Below, in pieces: positions 60,883 to 64,000 of a stretch of 64,000 bases of DNA (positions are counted from its first letter, which is position 1; each line of letters starts with the position of its first letter). Under the pieces are notes generated by a model that had not been told where the DNA came from, did not search any database, and saw only the letters and a list, made by a program, of their open reading frames with translations. A program made the translations under genes and the position numbers. Source of the stretch: Chryseobacterium aurantiacum (GTDB lineage Bacteria > Bacteroidota > Bacteroidia > Flavobacteriales > Weeksellaceae); the NCBI RefSeq assembly GCF_003020585.1, contig NZ_PXUE01000003.1:124001-188000 (forward strand), read 5' to 3'.

Positions 60883-63800
60883 TTAAAATTTAACTGTTAA
60901 ACCTAAAGATATTGATCTTTGTGCACCATATTTGTTGGTTGCTTGTCCATTTGTACCCAAAGAATTCCCAACAGAATTCAAACGTGGGTCCAATCCTTGT
61001 CTTTTTGACCAAAGTGCTAAGTTAGTAGCAAATACCCCAAAAGTAACTCCAGAGATTCCTTCTGGTAATAGAGTTTTACTGAAATCATAGGTAACTGAAA
61101 CATCTTCAAGACTTATATAATCTGACTTAATTAAGAATAAATCTGAAGTTTGCATGTTGTTAGGTCTTACTCTGTCAACTGCAGGTAGAGCAGCATTCGT
61201 ATTGGTAGGAGTCCAAGTATTATAAATATCCTTGTGGAAGTTTGTAATATCTCCGGAATCTCTTGATCTAAGCATGCCTGCATAGGTACCATCATACATA
61301 TATCCTCCAAACTGATAAGCAAAGTTCATGGAAAGGTTAATTCCCTTGTAACCGAATCTAGTACCAAATCCTCCATAATATTTAGGGTTAGCACTCTTAT
61401 CTAAAGAATATAAAGTTGCATCTGTATATACTTCTGTTGTAGTTTGTCCAGTAACATTACCACTTGCATCTTTAATATCTTTATACCAAATCGCATTACC
61501 ATTACTAGCATTTACTCCTGCAAACTTTCTCATGTTGAAAGTATATGCTTCTTTACCTTCTTCAAATTTGAAGATTTCTGATGTAAATGAATTTGGTAAA
61601 TAAGTAACCTTATTTTTATAGTATGTACCGTTTCCGTAAACAGTCCAGTTAAAATTCTCTCCTTTAATGATATCTGCAGAGATATTCAATTCAAATCCTG
61701 TATTCTGCATATTACCAATATTTCTGGTAATAAACGAAGTTCCTGTAGATGAAGCCAATGGGAAGTTAAATAATAAATCATTTACCTTTCTTTGGAAATA
61801 TTCTGCATCAATAGTAATTCTATTGAATAATTCTAATTCAAAACCTGTATTTAAGTTTTTAGAAGTTTCCCATTTGATATCTGGATTTCCTTCGTAAACC
61901 TGTACGATAGAAACATCTCCATTTGCATCAGGAATATTCTCCCACTGAGATTGATAAGCCTTGTAGTTTCTTGCCCATCCAAAGTAACTTCTGTGGTTCA
62001 TGCTTACAGAATCAGGATAGTATAAAGCATCATTTCCTTGCTCACCGTAACTTCCTTTAAGCTTTAAGCTTGTAACAATTTTATTTCCTTTTAAGAAGTC
62101 TTCGTTAGAAACCATCCAAGCACCTCCAAGTCCGAAGAAGTTACCCCATCTGCTATCCGGGCTGAAAACAGAAGATGCATCTCTTCTATAACTTGCGTTC
62201 ACAAAATATTTATTTGCGTAACCATAGTTAATTCTAGATAGATATCCTTCTGTTGTATATATATCATTATAACCATTCAAATCAACAAATCTAGATCCGT
62301 TACTTACATTTGTTCCACCAGGGATTACAATGTTTGTTCTGGTTCCAGATAGCATTCTCGAAGTAAAGTCATTATTTTCATGACCTATTAGGATGTCAAT
62401 ATTATGCTGTCCAAAGTTCTTTTTCCAAGATAATAACTGTTGATTATTGATCGTTTGATCAGTTGAAGTTGCAGTTCTTACCTGACCATTTGTTTTACCA
62501 TAATAGTCACCACCTATGTTATTTCCATATGAGCTATAGTTACCATTTACGATATCCATACCGAAGTTATAGGTAAAATTGAACCCTTCAAAGAAATCCC
62601 AAGATAAGCTAGCTCTACCACTTACGTTATCTTCAAGATTTCTAACTTGATCTAAATCAGCCTTAGCATATGTATTCAAACCACCTCCGTAAGGTCTAGC
62701 TAATCCCATTCCATTAGGATTCCCCATGCTTCCGAAGTCATACATTCTACCATAAGAAGCATATTTCAAGCTTCCATCAGCGTTTCTAGCCCAAATAGGA
62801 TAAATAGGAGCGATATTTCTTCCCCATCCAATTAAGTTAGAGTAAGTAGCATTTCCTGTTAAAGAGTTTGGAGCTCCTTGGTCAGTTCTTGTATAGTTTA
62901 TACTAGTACTTAATTTTAATTTATCTGTAATTTGATAATCAACCTTTGAACGTCCAGAGAATCTTTTAAATCCTGAATTCAATAAGAATCCCTGATCATT
63001 TAAATATCCTAATGAGAAGTAAGTATTAAGTTTATCTGATCCTGCCTGAAGGCTAACATTATATTCCTGTCTAACACTTGGTTTAAACATTTCCTTATTC
63101 CAGTCATCATGATATAAAAGCTTAGCATTTGGGTTTAGCTTTCCTGTTAAAGGATCTATTAATTGATTATCTGGTACATTATAATTGTTATAAGCCAATC
63201 CATCAGGACCTGTGATTAAGTTAGCAGCTGCATCAGCAGAAGCATCAGCATAATTCATACCTGCGAAAACATTGCTTACTCTTAGTCTTTCGAAATATAC
63301 TTGATAAAATTCTCCCGGGTCTGTAATTAGATCATACTCTTTTACTGCTCTCGAGTTAACCCCGAATTTAGTATCAAAAGTAATGTTCATTTTTCCTTTC
63401 TTTCCTTTCTTAGTTGTAATCATTACAACCCCGTTTGCTCCTCTACTTCCGTATAGCGCGTTAGCAGATGCATCTTTTAGGAAAGTAATACTTTCAATAT
63501 CATTATTATTCAATGCATTGATATTCCCTCCAAAAGGCATCCCATCTACTACATATAGAGGGTTGTTAGAAGAGGACAGTGATCCTAGACCTCTAAATCT
63601 TACTTGCGGAGGATCTCCAGGCTGTCCTGAGTTCGTCGTAATCTGCACCCCTCCTACTTTACCAGATAGTGATGTAATTACGTTACTTGTTTGAGCATTA
63701 GCTAATTCTTTTGCATCAATTTTCGCAACAGATCCAGCAATAGATTGTTTCTTCTGAGATCCGAAAGCAACAACGACAACTTCATCAAGTTCCTTTGTCT

Positions 63801-63900
63801 GTTGAGGAATTGTATCATTAGTTTTTTTTTGTGCCAGCAAAGCTTGTCCTCCCATAAAGAACAAAACTCCTGCAGATAACACACGTAGTTTAACATTCAT
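60883..63900 (-). CDS. SusC/RagA-family TonB-dependent transporter 2
   Basis: This is a 1005-residue outer-membrane transporter with a signal segment to about residue 23 (GGQALLAQ) and a TonB-box region (ELDEVVVVAFGSQKKQS). The SusC plug motifs follow (SLSGKVGGVQITTNSGQPGD, LYVVDGMPFGGNIN, ESITFLKDASANALYGSRGA), then a barrel ending RSISLGLTVKF with the canonical C-terminal Phe. The N-terminal carboxypeptidase-like domain is absent, as in SusC 1. The upstream sequence has a TTTG-N20-CATATTTG promoter candidate and no riboswitch within the 100 nt visible. Confidence 0.95.
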   Translation of the reverse strand: MNVKLRVLSAGVLFFMGGQALLAQKKTNDTIPQQTKELDEVVVVAFGSQKKQSIAGSVAKIDAKELANAQTSNVITSLSGKVGGVQITTNSGQPGDPPQVRFRGLGSLSSSNNPLYVVDGMPFGGNINALNNNDIESITFLKDASANALYGSRGANGVVMITTKKGKKGKMNITFDTKFGVNSRAVKEYDLITDPGEFYQVYFERLRVSNVFAGMNYADASADAAANLITGPDGLAYNNYNVPDNQLIDPLTGKLNPNAKLLYHDDWNKEMFKPSVRQEYNVSLQAGSDKLNTYFSLGYLNDQGFLLNSGFKRFSGRSKVDYQITDKLKLSTSINYTRTDQGAPNSLTGNATYSNLIGWGRNIAPIYPIWARNADGSLKYASYGRMYDFGSMGNPNGMGLARPYGGGLNTYAKADLDQVRNLEDNVSGRASLSWDFFEGFNFTYNFGMDIVNGNYSSYGNNIGGDYYGKTNGQVRTATSTDQTINNQQLLSWKKNFGQHNIDILIGHENNDFTSRMLSGTRTNIVIPGGTNVSNGSRFVDLNGYNDIYTTEGYLSRINYGYANKYFVNASYRRDASSVFSPDSRWGNFFGLGGAWMVSNEDFLKGNKIVTSLKLKGSYGEQGNDALYYPDSVSMNHRSYFGWARNYKAYQSQWENIPDANGDVSIVQVYEGNPDIKWETSKNLNTGFELELFNRITIDAEYFQRKVNDLLFNFPLASSTGTSFITRNIGNMQNTGFELNISADIIKGENFNWTVYGNGTYYKNKVTYLPNSFTSEIFKFEEGKEAYTFNMRKFAGVNASNGNAIWYKDIKDASGNVTGQTTTEVYTDATLYSLDKSANPKYYGGFGTRFGYKGINLSMNFAYQFGGYMYDGTYAGMLRSRDSGDITNFHKDIYNTWTPTNTNAALPAVDRVRPNNMQTSDLFLIKSDYISLEDVSVTYDFSKTLLPEGISGVTFGVFATNLALWSKRQGLDPRLNSVGNSLGTNGQATNKYGAQRSISLGLTVKF

Positions 63901-63928
63901 ATTAACAAATTTTAATATATTTTAGAGG

Positions 63929-63960
63929 CAAATATGTTAATAAATATTAACACTAGCAAA
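63929..63960 (-). promoter_or_regulatory. Promoter candidate for SusC/SusD 2
   Basis: On the minus strand TTTG at 63957-63960, a 20-nt spacer, then CATATTTG at 63929-63936 (one mismatch to TAnnTTTG). It lies 28 nt upstream of the SusC ATG. Confidence 0.5.
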
Positions 63961-64000
63961 TTTTTAACTTACATAAAACAATAAATTTTTAACAACAAAC

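Overview
The window looks like a chromosomal segment of a Flavobacteriia bacterium, most likely Chryseobacterium or a close Weeksellaceae relative. The evidence is an AT-rich sequence, Bacteroidota-type promoters (TTTG, about 19-20 nt, TAnnTTTG), T9SS C-terminal sorting domains, two SusC/SusD pairs, a bacillithiol gene (bshC) and a GYDIA-type GHMP kinase. No integrase, transposase, phage structural operon or CRISPR array was seen.

Layout. 0-9.4 kb is mostly housekeeping: the 3' end of a Do/HtrA periplasmic protease, ridA with a coupled membrane protein, divergent lptD and an N-acetylmuramoyl-L-alanine amidase, four tRNA-Glu(UUC) genes around rpsT, and two tandem paralogous T9SS-secreted proteins. 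9.4-16.4 kb is a four-gene cobalamin-uptake operon on the minus strand: a cobalamin riboswitch, a BtuB-like receptor, a BtuG-like propeller lipoprotein, a surface lipoprotein and a T9SS-exported DUF5074-type protein.

16.6-33.5 kb is a long minus-strand metal and redox block. Its promoter-proximal half is a Zn/Co/Cd-type efflux set: a CzcA pump fused to its outer-membrane factor, CzcB, a bestrophin-like channel, a CDF exporter, a Fur-family regulator and a P1B-ATPase. Identical-type 15-bp palindromes lie upstream of the pump and of the ATPase. Its distal half is a copper/redox-flavoured set: YHS lipoprotein, SCO protein, exported Fe/Mn superoxide dismutase, MbnP-like protein, di-haem MauG/CcP-like protein and an outer-membrane protein. 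Three short Cys-containing proteins that end in a Pro-Pro tail are scattered through the block.

33.8-44.6 kb is an Rhs polymorphic-toxin locus: a tail-fibre-like coiled-coil protein, a small T9SS-CTD protein carrying one YD-like motif, a 2253-residue SpvB/FG-GAP/YD-repeat Rhs protein, and then a row of small immunity candidates. Broken pieces of other Rhs C-terminal tips and a 99-bp direct repeat lie between the immunity candidates, as expected for a locus that exchanges toxin tips.

44.7-49.4 kb is a SusC/SusD pair (minus strand) preceded by a SAM-I (S-box) riboswitch, which is an unexpected link between a TonB-dependent nutrient importer and S-adenosylmethionine sensing. 49.5-59.3 kb returns to housekeeping: aroQ, pckA, a GYDIA GHMP kinase, fabD, a LysM/substrate-binding-fold protein, bshC and a putative porin. 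59.4-63.9 kb is a second SusC/SusD pair without a visible riboswitch.

All calls come from reading the sequence and from memory of protein and RNA families. No database search was run.
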